This document shows, one piece after another, positions 24,101 through 36,900 of a stretch of DNA of 64,000 nt (positions are counted from its first letter, which is position 1; every line of letters starts with the position of its first letter). Source of the DNA: Crotalaria pallida (Eukaryota; Streptophyta; Magnoliopsida; Fabales; Fabaceae). The notes beneath the pieces were generated by a model. It was not told the origin of the DNA. It worked only from the letters and a program-made list of their open reading frames with translations, and did no database searches. A program made the position numbers and the translations under genes. The DNA lies in NCBI GenBank assembly GCA_037953625.1, contig CM075655.1, positions 17,502,001 to 17,566,000 on the forward strand, given 5' to 3'.

Positions 24101-27100
24101 GTACAGCAGATGCAACTAGTTTGTTTTATTTAATTTTAGTTGTTTTATTATAGTAGAGGTTGTGATTTGAATGTAGGAAAAATCGGCATGTGTTTTCGAT
24201 ATTCTGTTTGCAAGTAATTGAATTTTTAAGTTAGAGTATGTATGCTGTCCAAAAATTCTAAATTAGTTGTATCAATGATAGAAATTGTTTTGGATTAAAT
24301 CAATATGTAAATTTCATGCTAAGATTTTAGTATAAGTGTTTAGAAGTAAAAATGAAATATAAAAATGACTTTGTAAATGTATGCCTTAATGTTCTAGTTG
24401 TTTACTAAATTGTTGTCTTACTGGTGCTTGTATGTGGAATGTCTTGTAAAAGTGATTTTGAGTTTGTATTGTATACTGTCCAAATTTAATGAATTGATTT
24501 AAGTAATTATAAAAATGATTTTAATGTATGAGTGTATGTTTGGGTATAGTTATCATATTGTTTGAATTTAGTAAATAAGAAGTGGGTTGTATTTTGATGT
24601 AAAAATATAATGTTAAGAATTTTTAGGCAAGTTATAGTATTTCATTAGATAAGTGCAATTTGTTTGAGTGGTTGTCCAGAATTGTTTTATATTGACCTTA
24701 GTAGTATGTCTATGGGATTTAGGTGGATTGAAATAATTTAAGTGCTGCCCATAATTGAATAAGTGTGGAAAAATATTATTTCTTGAGCTTAATTTTATTT
24801 TTAGAATTTGAATGTGAATCTGTTAGTAGGAAATGGAAAAGAATGAATTTTTGGGTAACTGGGAAGTAATGCAACTTTATTTCGTGTTACTGTTCAGAGA
24901 AGATTTTTATATAGTTATATGATATTTAAAATAGAACTTGTTTTGATTTAATGAGTTCATATTTTAGAATGATTGTTGATAAGTTAAGTGTTTGTATTGA
25001 TTTTTAAAGAAGGTGTTTCTTGACTGTCCAAATGATTTAAAAGGTTGCATCAAGTTTAAGTTATTTGTTTTTAAATGGCTTATGTTAATCCTGGAGTGGT
25101 AGTTGTTGTTATTGTTTTTGAGTTAATAATTTCTTTTGATTTAATAATTAGTTCTAAAAATTTCCATTGACGTTTTAAAGGTTTTGATTTTGTAAAGTAT
25201 GATTTATTTTAAGTATTAGAAGTTTTTGGTTCAAGTCTTTTGGATTTCCTAAAAGTGATAAAGGAAATTTTTGTTAAGGACATAGGTCTTGTGGTTTGCT
25301 TACTTGTAATTGAGTAGTTATTTATGAAATTATTTTGTAAATATTATTTGGTAAAGGCTTTCGTTCGGATTTGGGTGACGTGACTTCAAAGCAAGAGGAC
25401 ACTAGTTGTGTAGCTTCAACTTCAGGTGAGAGAGAAGCCTTCTTAAGACATAGTGGCATGTAGGGTAATAGTAGGACGCCCCGTATCATCTCAAAGGTCG
25501 GAACTATGAATCTATCGGTCGAGTAGTAAAACGGCAATTGAGTGTGTATCCCGCCGTTTATACAAAAAACACGATTCCTCGATATTTATTGTATGTCGGT
25601 TGATAATTGCTTATGCTATGTTGTATATCTTTGTATTGTATATTATATTTTAGAAATAATGGTTCATCTTATGGAAAGGAAATTAATGTTCGGTGGTTCC
25701 TATGAAAAGAGTTCTTTGTGTTTTTCGATCGGTTGTTCCATGAGAAGGATTTGGCATATCTTGGAAATACTATTATGAAAATATAAGAATGATTAAAGAA
25801 TAATGTGAAATTGCGAAAGTGATAGTAGTGTACAGTGATGGTGCAAGCGGCACAAAATAACTTTGCTAAATATCCCCTTTAAGTGACTGACCACGTGGAT
25901 GACTGTGCCGTGGTCTAAGTCTTGTGGAATCCGCTGTACTGTAGAAGGGTGTTTGATGTTTCCCTTAGAGGTCGAGACCCGTTAGAAGCAAGGCTTAGAA
26001 TGGGTCGACCAAAACTTAGGTTTAAGAAAAGACTTAAAAGACTTAGGAACCCCTCTCCTAAACCTACGCGTTGAGAGTGAAGTAGTGGAGAGGAAAGATA
26101 CCGAATACTTGGAGGTCGGTGTACTTTCAAGTGGTGATTGCGATAGGGGAGGGCAAGGACGGTGAACGTCAAGAAGCCTCGAGTGCTTCTCTAGGCGGGA
26201 CAAGACTACAAGAACTTACCTTTCGGTGGTAGGCAACGTCGTAGCGAAGAACTGCACGATCAACTAGAGATAGCGCTGTCGCCCCCTTGAGCAAGTCTTA
26301 GATGGTGAGAGGGAACCCGAATGGGGCTAGATGTCGTAGTATTTTGGAAACTGAATTGATGAAATGATTTTACTCCGGTTGTGGAATACCTTTTGGTGCG
26401 TACCCTTCGACATCGATGCCAGCATGGTTAGGATTCCTGTGCGTCCCATCTGCTTTCCGAACTAGGATGTGGTTGGAATGATGGAGGAGATGTAACATGT
26501 GTGATACCAAACCCTTGAGCTTCGGTGGTGGTACCCCTTCTCGAATTTCCGGTGGTTACGATAATAAAACTTAGAGCCTAAAGATAATTAAATATAATGG
26601 ATATGGTTTCATGATGGTTACCCTTTTGGTCTTAATATTCCCCTATTGTAAGCCCGCGCCGTCGACGATCATATAGTTCGGAAGTGCTTACTCTCTCTAT
26701 TTCCCTTTCCTGTGGACATTGGGTAACAATGTTCACAGATGACAGATCATGTACTATCTCAAGTAGCGGTTGCTCAAGTCGGAAGAGGATCACGAGACGA
26801 CCTACATACGAGGAGGAAGCAGAAGCAGCAATCAAAGAATATTCCAGACAGTTGTAGTGGAAGAATGATGAAGACTAGTAGTCTAGGATAGTCTATTTTG
26901 TATTCCATCTTTGGATGGGTAGGACATGATTACTCTATCCCGAATGTAACCCCAGTTGTAATATGGAATTATTTTAAATGAAATAATAGAAGTTCCTTTT
27001 GTTATATATTATAAAGTAATTAAACTATTTTTCCGCAAGTTAACCATCGACTAAATATGACATTGAGAAAATGAGTTTTTGGAAATGTGTTGGATGATAA

Positions 27101-27292
27101 CATCTCTTTTTGGAAATAGAATTTTATGACGTAAGTCTAAGTATCAAAACATTTTTGTAAACCAAATGAATTAAATTGTATTTATGAAAATCTTTTGGTA
27201 AAAGAATTAAACTAAATTGATTTTGATAATGTTAATAAAAAAAATGGCGCAAATTTTTAGTGAAAATTCTATGTCCAAATTGGGGTGTTACA
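21195..27292 (+). mobile_element. Solo LTR F, 6.1 kb, Gypsy-like
   Basis: Starts TGTGAGACCCGCAA, ends TTGGGGTGTTACA, with a perfect GTGTG duplication (21190-21194 and 27293-27297). No gag or pol similarity and no long ORF. About 1.05 kb in lies a strong TATA box, leaving about 5 kb of R-U5, unusually long. The second half (25370-26900) is GC-richer with Tekay-like phrases shared with 30350-30720, such as GAAGTAGTGGAGA. Ogre-type elements also have LTRs this long, so the lineage is open. Confidence 0.8.
22239..22246 (+). promoter_or_regulatory. TATA box of LTR F
   Basis: TATAAATA inside ACCTATAAATAGAGAG, followed by CA-rich leader sequence. A start near 22270 is expected. Confidence 0.6.
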
Positions 27293-27481
27293 GTGTGAGT
27301 ATCCATTTGTAGGATCGACGTCAGGTCTTGGGTTGGTTTTAAGTCTTAGTTGTTCTTATGAACTTTGTGAGCTTTATATGTATATTTTGATGTAGATGTC
27401 CAATAGGGTCGGCCCAGGACATGTCCTTTTGGGTTTTGGGTTTATAATTGATAGGCAGTTTTACTTTCCTGACTTGTTATA

Positions 27482-28600
27482 TTATTTGCTATAAGAAGGT
27501 TCAATATCAAGTTCATGAATTGCCTCTTTTCCATATGCCATGAGACATAGGTTGGTCGTTTCATCCTGCTCATTCGAGTCATCATCCAAGCTCTCCTCAT
27601 TGTCCAGCCATGCAAGATATGCTTGTCTCCCTTTCCTTGAGCTTGACGCATTTCTTTTGGATTTCTCCTTCTTTTTCTGATATTGAATGCAGTCTGCCCG
27701 AATATGCCCCGGTTTGCCGCATTCGTGACAAGTGATAGAAGAACTTCCACTTTTGTGTGCATCTTTCTTCAAGGAATTATTGAAGTTGTTTTTCTTTTTA
27801 AAAAATCTCCCAAATCTTTTCACCAGGAGTCCCATGTGTTCATCACTGATAGATTCTTTGTCAGAGTCTCCTTCTGATGTTGGTGCTTCAGCCTTGAACG
27901 CAAGACCTTTCACCTTTTTGTTCTCCTCTTCGTGTTGTGCTAATCTTTTGAGTTCACTTTCATGTTCCTGAAGCTTTCCGAAGAGAGTTGCCAAAGTCAT
28001 TGTTGAAATATTTCTTGATTCCATAATTGTCATCACTTTGGGTTGTCATTCTCTTCCTAAGCACCTCAACAATTTGTTGATTAGCTCTTTATTAGGGAAT
28101 TTCTTTCCCAATGTTATGAGTTGATTAACGATCATTGTGAACCTCTTTTGAATTTCTTGGACTGATTCTCCGTCCTTCAGCTTGAATAATTCATATTCTC
28201 CAGTTAGAGTGTTGATTCTCGATCTCTTGACCTCATTTGTACCTTCATGTGTGACTTCCAAAGTATATATCCCACATTTCCTGTGCTGTCTCACATGTAG
28301 ATATCCTGAAAAACTCATCATAACTCAAAGCAGATGTTATTATATTTTTCGCTTTCAAGTCGTACTGGACTCTTCGTTCATCGTCTTCCATCCACTCACC
28401 CATAGGCTTGTTGACGGTGATTCCATTTACCACATAGGTAGGAACGTAGGGCCCATTAACAACAGCATCCCAAACTTTTAATCCTATTCCTTGGATAAAA
28501 ATTTTCATTCTCGCTTTCCAATAAGCGTACCCCACACCATCAAACATGGGGGCCTATTAATAGAACTCCCTTCACCACCAAACGGAGAGTTTGAAGCCAT
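27482..28600 (-). pseudogene. Copia gag (element G)
   Basis: A SIRE1-like gag starting at ATG 28600-28598 (minus) with MASNSPFGGEGSSINRPP. It is followed in shifted frames by YAYWKARMKIFIQG (DUF4219/UBN2 start), GTNEVKRSRINTLTGEYELF, then MTLATLFGKLQEHESELKR and the zinc knuckle CHECGKPGHIRADC at about 27690-27735. Two frameshifts (near 28545 and 28260) and the stop at 28046-28048 split it. It ends at 27482 and the element is truncated near 27450, so pol and the 3' LTR are absent. It parallels gag at 54380-55957. Confidence 0.85.
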
Positions 28601-28652
28601 TACTCTGGAGACTGTTAAGTCCTTTAACACAAGAGACTAGCTCTGAGCCACT

Positions 28653-30278
28653 TGTTAGGATCGGCCTCAAACCTTGAGAGGGGGGTGAATCGAGTTTTAT
28701 TAATTTATTGAAAATTACTCGAACGTTTAAAAAATGTTTTTGTGGAGAGATCAGAAATTTGAACGTGAAGAATTGATAGAAAAATAATTAAATAGAGTTG
28801 CGCGGAAACGATTTAAAACAATAAAATAGCGGAAAGTAAAAGAGATAGGGAAGAGGAACACGCAAACCAATTTTTATACTGGTTCAGTCTTTCCAGTGAA
28901 AGACCTAAGTCCAGTCCCCAAGCGACCCGCTCGAGTCTTTTATAAACTTGCAAATTGAGCCGCACCCAATTACAACCAGAGCGCCCCCGCACACTACTAG
29001 GAACCTCCGTTCGCTAGGGACCTCGAATCACATAAGGGTTCCTCACCCTACGAACGTGCCACACGTTCAACTAGGAGATACACTCCCTGATCACAATGGT
29101 CGAATATGATATGATGTGAGTGATACAAATTTGATGTGTTATTGATAACACAGATACAACAATAATGCTCTACTGATAATGAAGGATTTAGATCATAAGA
29201 GTTGAGGTTAAACTGTTATCAACAATGAATAACGTGTTCTTGGAGAAGAAGAAGAAGAAGAAGAAGCAAAACGTGTTGATCAGACAAGAATTGAAAAAAA
29301 TAGGATTCAAAAAATTAGTCTTGAATAGATTTTAGAAAACAAATAAATAAAGAATATTTTAGAAATCAACAATAAGTAAAAGATTTCAGAATAAAATTAA
29401 AATAGATTTTTAATTAATTTTAAAATCAAAACAGAATAAAAAAGATTAAGAAAATAAATCCAAGATTTGATTCTTAAAACAAATAAGGAATATTTTCAAA
29501 AATAAATTTTCGAATTTTGAAAATAAATCAGAATCAATTATATAAAAACAAATCTGGAAACATTTGAAATTGATTCTGACACGGATTTCAAGAAAACTTA
29601 AAGGTAATCGATTACTTGAAGAAGGTAATCGATTATCTTCATTTTGAGAAAACTTTGAAATTGGTTTTTAAGAAAGTAATCGATTATTAAAACCAAGGTA
29701 ATCAATTATCAACTTTCTGTGAAAACAGTGAAATTCATTTTTAAGAAAGTGATCGATTATAAAAACAAGGTAATCGATTATCTACTCCCTGTAATGAAGG
29801 TAATCGATTATTTAAAATGTAATCCTTTATATTTTAATTAAAATTGTCAGGTCACAACTCAGAAGCTTGGTAATCGATTATCCAAGGAAAGTAATCAATT
29901 ACTCTTGCTTATTTTCATAAAAATGATTTTCTAAAGTAGAGTATGTAACCATAGGTTTTCATAAATAATTTTAACAGAAAATCTAACTTAAAAACATTTT
30001 CGCAAAAGTTCTTTTTCTTCTCCTTAGAATTGAACATGCAATTTGGCCATAAGCACTTGTAATAAAAATTCTTCATTACCTTACAAATTTCCTATAGGCA
30101 AGGCTATACTAAACATTGAACATGAGAGCTTGAGCCTTGAACTTGAAACTTGACTTGAAACTTGATGCTTGAAGCTTGATGCTTGAAACTTGGAATTTGT
30201 TGTTATCATCAAAACTATCTTTTAGAAATCTTGTAGCATAACTCTTTACGTCCTTTAGGGCAAGCTTGATTTCCAACA
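28653..30278 (-). mobile_element. Copia LTR of element G (1626 bp)
   Basis: Plus-strand bounds are TGTTAGGATCGG and TTTCCAACA. On the minus strand the LTR ends next to AGTGGCTCAGAGCTAG, a degenerate form of the iMet primer site, and then gag. CTCAAACCTTGAGAGGGGGGTGAA near the left end is typical of SIRE1-like LTRs. It contains nine TAATCGATTA boxes at 29603-29903. Because the other LTR is lost, age and target duplication cannot be judged. Confidence 0.8.
29603..29903. repeat. Palindrome array (TAATCGATTA) in Copia G LTR
   Basis: Centres at 29609, 29630, 29681, 29703, 29754, 29775, 29805, 29875 and 29896. The first six give 21, 51, 22, 51, 21. The rest give 30, 70, 21. Linkers repeat TTCTGTGAAAACAGTGAAA and TTTTTAAGAAAG. 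It has the same box and spacing as Gypsy-like LTRs B and 47579. Confidence 0.9.
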
Positions 30279-31493
30279 CTCTGAGCCTTTGTTTGTGGAA
30301 AATGTGAAGCTAATTAATTTGAGGTTGAGTCTCATCGAAGGGATGGACTAAGGGTGAGTCGACCCAAACGAATAGGATTAATGTTAAAACTTTTCAAGAC
30401 TTTAAAAGACATCCAATAACGCAGTAAGAATGAGCGCGAAGTAGTGGAGAAGAAGATACCCTGGACTGTCTAGCGATGGTGGAACCTGAACCAAATGCGG
30501 TGGATCCAGAGTTAGAAGTAGATTCTATAGAGGAGTCGGTTGAGAATGTGGAGCATGATGAGGGGTACGATGTCGACGTTGAACCGAGTAATGATGTGGA
30601 GATGGATCCTGCCACTGATGTTGACGAAGATTGAAGATGTCTTGTTATGTGGCAGATGTGTTATCCCCAAGTAGTTTTAGGGTCGAGTCTTATGTCGAGA
30701 ATGCCTTAGCTTTTGATGGAGTTATGTAACCCCGTTTTCTTTATTTTCTTTTTATGGTAATATGTTATGTTTTAAGGAGTTGAATTTCGTATTTGTTTCA
30801 GAACTTGTAACCCTGGTTAACTTTGGATTTATTTTATGTCAAACTTATAGTATGATCCTATGTTGTTGGTAAAAATTTAGTAGTAGTAGTAGCCGAGCTC
30901 TTTTTACTTATAATCATAAACGAGATTATCGGAATTGTGTGAATTGTTAATGTATGTCCAAGTATTCGATTTTTGCATAAACAATAATGAGTTAATTTTG
31001 GGAAGTGAGTCACTCTAAAATGAATGCTTTTATATAAGTAGACAAATGTAAATCTTTGGAGTGTAAGGGAATTCACCGCATTTAACTTGTGCTTATGGAA
31101 AAAAATTACCCTCATTTTTAGCAATTAAGTTAATAATAAATGCTATGTTGGAAATGTGAAATCGGGTCGTTACATCTATTGCTCAAATGAAAGATCAAAA
31201 TCAAGTTGATAACAACATTGAAATTAAACCAAATGATCCAAATTCGAAATCAAGGTTACAAATCAAAATATGGAAAAACGTAAAATATCATATTGCATAA
31301 TATAAATCTAAAATCACATGGCATCAAATTTTTGATTCGGTTTCAAAGTATTTGTCTAATTCAACAAAATCAAACATAGAACATCAAATTCAAAGCCAAC
31401 ACATTAATTTCAGAAGCAAATTTCATATCCAAATCCCTAACCTCCAACAACTCAAATTGATCATTCAATTAATCTACGTTCCAAATCTTTGAT

Positions 31494-31760
31494 CTTGTAA
31501 AGTCATTCTCTTCAACCACGAGTCCCCTCTCGGATGAAAATTTCATGACGCGGAAGTGAGTCACACACGGTGGAGGCGTTCTTGAAGGTGGCGTTTGGGT
31601 ATGTGGGGCTGAATTGGAAGGATCACGAGGTGAATCATGACTTAGGTTGATAATCTGAAAGGGGTGAGAGCAAGGCGAAGACGGTGCTTGGGTGGAACCC
31701 TAAGGTGGGGTTTGAGAAATTGGTGAAGAAGATGGTGGATCAGGATGTTGAGATGGTTAA
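31494..31760 (+). pseudogene. GDP-mannose 4,6-dehydratase C-terminal fragment
   Basis: Readable pieces are ILFNHESP, then in another frame ENFMTRK, then SHTVEAFLKVAFGYVG and LNWKDHEV. After a stop come SKAKTVLGWNPKVGFE and LVKKMVDQDV. These are the conserved end of GDP-mannose 4,6-dehydratase (GMD/MUR1, first step of GDP-fucose synthesis). The stretch normally lying between the RK and SHTVEEF motifs is missing, a TGA lies at about 31648, and there are no introns. It is a dead fragment, perhaps retroposed. GMD genes are often intronless, so retroposition is not proven. Confidence 0.8.
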
Positions 31761-32199
31761 TACAGAGAAATGAGATGAGCGAAGGGGGAAGTTGCAGGCT
31801 TGCAGCGAAGGAAAGGGAATGGCGAGCAGTGTGGTGGGCTTTGAGAAGTGAAGGAGTTCTCTGAAACAACTTTTTTTTTTTAATAATTTTTTTGGAAATT
31901 AAAAGTTATAATTTGTCTAAAAGTACAAAGGACTAAATTAAAATAATTTAGTTTTTATGTTGGACTAAATTGCAAAAATCAATTTTGACTACTTTAAACA
32001 ATGACATGACAACATATATTATGTGACAAACTCTTATTAGTTCAACGCAACCATCCAAATTTAGATTACATGTTAGTAACTCCCTTTAATTAATATGATT
32101 AATGACATTAAAAATTAATGCTCTCTACGTTCTATATCTTTTGGCTATTTAGCTTTTTTGATCTTTTGTCTTATAATAATCAACTTTTTTTTTAAGAGT
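31761..32199. other. Intergenic, nothing recognised
   Basis: AT-rich sequence after the GMD fragment. It includes the phrases GACTAAATTAAAATAA and TTGGACTAAATTGCAAAAAT, common in plant transposon debris. No gene supported. Confidence 0.4.
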
Positions 32200-32541
32200 A
32201 ATATGTCAGATTGGTCCTTGACTTTGTAGGCACCGATCAATTTAGTTCCTGAGATTTTCGAAATTGCAAATAGTCTCTGACGTGGTCATTAATATGGAGT
32301 AATGGAATGTCCAAAATGATGTCGTTTTGGCAAAAAAATAAACAAAGACAATTGAGTATTGGTCAAATTAATCTATGAGATTGTCAAAATCGATCAAATT
32401 AGTCCCTGACTTTATGGACCATTAACGTCAGAGATTAATACGACTGACGTGTTTCTATCTCGGAGAATAATTTGGAGTGTCAATAATTTCAGGAACTAAT
32501 TTGATCGATGACCACAAAATCAGGGACCAATCTGACATGTT
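32200..32541. mobile_element. MITE with long terminal inverted repeats
   Basis: AATATGTCAGATTGGTCC at the left is mirrored by GGGACCAATCTGACATGTT at the right. The inverted similarity extends inward for about 60 bp (ATCAATTTAGTTCCTGAGA versus CAGGAACTAATTTGATCGAT). No coding capacity. Target duplication not clear. Mutator-like or fold-back type. Confidence 0.75.
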
Positions 32542-32548
32542 ATTATTA

Positions 32549-32814
32549 CTCCATCCGTCCCTAAATGTAAGACTCTTTTGACACTTTTATTTTGTATCTA
32601 TTTATAAGACCCTATACCAATTTTCAATAACCATTAATTAATTTTTTTTTCAGAAACCCCCCTATTTATTAAACACTTTTTAGATTCCTACTAATATTAA
32701 TAGGGTTAATTTTGAAAATACATATAAAAAATTTATATTTTGAGTACAATTAACTAAATTAATCAACTTTCCGTGAAATTTCCTAAAACATCTTACAATT
32801 AGGGTTGGAGGGAG
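32549..32814. mobile_element. Stowaway-type (Tc1/mariner) MITE
   Basis: Terminal repeats CTCCATCCGTCCCTAAAT and TTAGGGTTGGAGGGAG are flanked by TA on both sides. This is the classic CTCCCTCCGTCC Stowaway end. Confidence 0.85.
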
Positions 32815-32849
32815 TATTATTTTTTCAATGTATGTGTTGTTAAGACCTA

Positions 32850-33083
32850 CTCCCTCCGGTCCTATCTATAGGACCCTTTTGGAGTTTTTATGTTGGTTCT
32901 ATTTATAAGACATTTTTTCAATTTTCAATAGCATTTAATTACTTCTTTCCACCAACACCCCTATAAAAAGTTAACGCTTTTTAGAGTTTTAATGATAATT
33001 TTGAAAATGTATATCAAATTTTGACATTCAATGTCATTAACAAATTTATCTACTCTTTTCTCTTTGATGAGAATGAAAAACTC
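32850..33083. mobile_element. Second Stowaway-type MITE, right end missing
   Basis: CTCCCTCCGGTCCTATCTAT begins after TA at 32848. The interior resembles the preceding MITE (CCCTATAAAAAGTTAACGCT), but no right terminal repeat is visible before the next MITE. Confidence 0.6.
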
Positions 33084-33086
33084 TAA

Positions 33087-33740
33087 GAGTGTGTTTGTTT
33101 TGATAGATTTAGGGGAGAGAGATTTTGGGGAGAAAGATTTTGGAGAGAAAACTTAAAAATCACCTTGTTTGGATGGAGAGAAAACATGAGGGGAGAAGAA
33201 AACATAAGTGTGACCCACCCCTAAATATTTTCTCTCCACTTTGGGAGAGAAAACTAGGGAGAAAAGGAGAGAAAACTAAATCCGTACGTAAATTACTCAT
33301 CTGTTCTTCATTTATTCACTTTACTTCATCGTTTTTTTTAAAAAAAATTAATTGGAATAAAATAAAACATTTTTTTTCAATGAAAAAACTTTTTTTTTAT
33401 ATTTTGGACTCAGAATTTGTATCATGTAATAAAGAATTGAAGTAAAGAAAAATCTTTAATTATGTTAAATATACATACATATGAAAAAGAAAAAATATAT
33501 TTATTTCTATTTTGTAAAATAAGGATATAATTGTCTTTTGATAAATTTATTGTTTTCTCTCTTTCCACTTTTCTCTCCCACCAAACGGAAGGAAAGAAAA
33601 CTCAACTTTTTTCTCTTCCCTATTTCTTCACATTTTCTCTCATACCAAACAATCATAAAGTCTATCCATTTTCTCACCATAATCTCTCTTCTCTATTTCT
33701 CTCTTCCCATTTTTTTTCGTGCAACCAAACAAACAGAGCA
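33087..33740. mobile_element. PIF/Harbinger-like MITE upstream of DGAT2
   Basis: Ends GAGTGTGTTTGTTTTGA and CCAAACAAACAGAGCA are inverted copies, flanked by TAA on both sides, the usual PIF/Harbinger duplication. The interior is itself partly inverted: a GGGGAGAGAGATTTTGG side and a CTCTCTTTCCACTTTTCTC side. It lies about 245 bp before the DGAT2 start codon. Confidence 0.7.
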
Positions 33741-33984
33741 TAAAAGAGACAAGAGGGAGTAAAAGCCAAAAGACATGAAAGGGAGTGAGTAATACACCGC
33801 AGCGAGTAGTTAGATGCCACATTATTATGTGGAAACTACGAGACAAATCGATGGAGCATCCAACATTTTCCCCCTATTTACTTCACGCCTTTCATGCCAA
33901 CCACGACAAACTTGCCATTCCCCCCTCACTTCAGCCCCACAACTCATCCTCAAACTCATCACTCAATTACAAACAAAACATAAC

Positions 33985-36900
33985 ATGGACCCGACCAATC
34001 ACCAGGCTGCGGAGGAGAAAGTGTTCAAGGCGAGTGAAGTATTCGCCGACTCATCATCCAACGCTTTCAAAACCATTTTCGCCTTGGCGTTCTGGCTTGG
34101 AGCCATCCACTTAAACGCCCTCTTGGTTCTCTTCGCCCTTCTCTTCCTTCCTCTCTCCAAAGCTCTCTTGTTCGTTTCTCCCTTCTTCTCCCTTTGACTT
34201 TGACTTTTTAAATGTTACTACTTCCGTCCCTGATTATAAGTCGTTCCTGGTAGATTTCATATTGGAAATGTGAACTTTTGAAAAATATAATAGGGATGTT
34301 TGTGAAAAAAAAAAAATTAATGCTCATCGAAAATTGGTAAAAGGTGTTATAAATAGGGAGAGGGACGGAGGGAGTATAAAAGAATATTTTTTTTAAAAAA
34401 CTTTTATTAAATCTATTGAAAAGGGCTTTTTTTTTTCTTTTAATTGCATGTCAGGGTTTTTGGGTTGCTCGTTGTGCTTATGGTGATTCCTGTGGATGAA
34501 AAGAGTAAACTTGGAAGAAAATTGTCCAGGTACCTTTTTCGCTGTCACTCATTAGCTTTATTCCCTCTTTTTTAATATGGTTTGAGTATTTTTGCTTTCT
34601 TTTCTGTTATGAATGAAAAGGGTGAGTGAGGATAGTGACACACTCTGTCACATCATGATAATCTTATGAAAATGTAAAATTAAAACTAAAATTATGATCA
34701 TAAAGTGTCAATGAGCAATTCAGAGTGTGTTTAACATAAACGGAATCAAAAGTATAATTTTTTAAAGAATGGGATATGTGTTTCAGGTACATATGCAAGC
34801 ACGTTTGTGGTTATTTTCCCATCACGCTTCACGTCGAGGATATAAAAGCTTTCCATCCTAATCGAGCTTATGGTTTGTACCAAACTCGTAATTCAATTTC
34901 CAATTTTGTGCAATGTCTTGTATATCTTTCCTTCTTGGTGGCACTATTAACTGTTTTAACTTTTAAGTTCCAATTTCTTAAGTTGTCATTAGTTGAATAC
35001 TACAATAGCAACAATGCCTTGTTGCCACTACGTGTGATTGGCTACATGGATCATCCGATGCCATAATTCTATGTCATAAATCATATTTATTGATAAGGCA
35101 TTAATTTCTAGAACCATTCAGTTGTTTTGCTTATGGTTTTTCTTGGCCTTCCTCTGTCTCTAGCCAACTGAATAGCCTCCATTTCTTATACTCTCCTTAC
35201 CGAGCCTTTTATCGGTCTCCTCCCCACATGGTCAAACTACCTAAGGTGAGATTTTATCATCTTTTCTACAATAGGAGCTTGCTCTTTAATGCAACCATTC
35301 CTAATCCTATTTTGTGTAGTGTGTCCACTTATTCAACGCAATATCCTCATCTCTGCTACATGAAGTTATTCTCTTGTTGGCATTTTGCCGCCCATCATTC
35401 AATCCCACACAACATAGCCGGTCTTATAGCTATGCGGTAAAATCTTCCCTCAAGTTTGAGCGGTACCTTTTTATCACACATAACACCTGAAGCACTACTT
35501 CATTTTATCCATCTTTTTTGAATCTTATGGTTTACATCTCCATCTACTTCCCCATCTTGCTGTATGATTGACACAAGATACTTAATTGTATGATCATCAA
35601 TCCTTTCATTTCAAAGATTTAATGTCGATATGACTTAATTGTCCTGGGTGTAATTATTTCTTTGTTATCCTTGACCAAAACTAGTTCAGAATGTGTACCA
35701 AATTTTAAGCAAAATCTGTTTGGTTCAACTTAATTTCTGGAAGTTTCTGTTTGGGGTTTCTAATTAGTGCAATTTAATGTAGATTTTCCCCTGTTGTTTT
35801 ATTATTAAAATTATTCTTTTTTTGTTTGTATTTTCATGTTAGTAGCTCATTGACAGTAATGCTAGTACTTGTATCATGCAGTTTTTGGTTTTGAGCCACA
35901 TTCAGTGTTGCCAATTGGGGTTGTTGCGTTGGCTGACAGCACCGGTTTTATGCCTCTTCCAAAAATTAAAGTTCTCGCCAGCAGTGCTGTAAGGCTTTTA
36001 TTTGGGACTCTGTTTTGTGATTATGGTTAATCAGGATTTCATTTTACGTTTTTCTTATCACTTTTGACAAATAGGTATTTTACACACCATTTTTGAGACA
36101 CATATGGACATGGTTGGGTCTTACATCAGCATCAAGGGAAAAATTTAACTCCTTGTTGGATGCTGGCTATAGTTGCATTTTAATACCTGGTGGTGTGCAA
36201 GAAGCATTTCTCATGGAGCACGGTACTGAGGTGCATTGCTTTTCACTCCCTCAAACACAATGTTTATGCATTTATTATTTTTGTTGATAAATTTAACTGT
36301 TCAATGCCCTTTTTAAATGTTGGATCATGACTGATGCTGATTTAGTAATATGTATTTGTGTTTAAAAGATTGCAAATACCAACATCAAAATATTGGTTAA
36401 TAATTTAGAATGATTGAGAAGCAGTGTCCTTAGGCTATTAGGCGGCTCAAGAAGGGGTTGAATTGTAGCCTTTAAAACTTCTTTCTTTTGTTACCTAGAT
36501 CTATAACCAGTTTTGGCAACTGTATAGATCTAATCTGTTGTGTGAGATTTATTGATTTAGATACAGAGAATGATGTTCCTTTGTTCCTGCTGAAGAAGAT
36601 AGATAGATAGATAGATAGTCATAGATAGACAGATAGATAAATCAAGTAAGCAAACAAAACAGCACAGTACACACAATTATCTTGGTTCACTTAATTTGAG
36701 TTACATCCAGTCCCCAGTGCATCACTCAGATTTTTTTACTATTATCATCGATATTTCAAATACAATGGTTTGCACACAGTGCTCAATTCAACACACTCAA
36801 TGTCTGCTCCCTTAAGCCACAAAACTCTACTCATCTAAGCCACAGAGGCAGGGTCACACAAACCACTCCAAACTTAGAATCACAGGCAAGGTCACATAGA

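Larger units (their letters stand above)
18766..31174 (+). mobile_element. Element A 3' LTR, split by solo LTR F and Copia G
   Basis: 18766-20797 aligns with the 5' LTR. Sequence after 20797 still resembles the repeat unit, so the LTR continues to 21194, where a solo LTR with GTGTG duplication interrupts it. I infer that it resumes at 27293, is cut by Copia G near 27450, and ends GGGTCGTTACA at 31174. The pieces 27293-27450 and 30279-31174 have the look of a Tekay U5, and that ending is a fair inverted match to TGTAACATCC. No target duplication pairs 5860-5864 (AATTC) with 31175-31179 (TCTAT), so the outer end is uncertain. Confidence 0.6.

Noticed and set aside
5860..31179. Target-site duplication for element A
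   Set aside because: AATTC before the 5' LTR does not match AAGCC after 20797 or TCTAT after 31174, so no duplication is claimed.
31642..31869. Minus-strand frame of 75 residues
   Set aside because: It is antisense to the GMD fragment, which explains the open frame.
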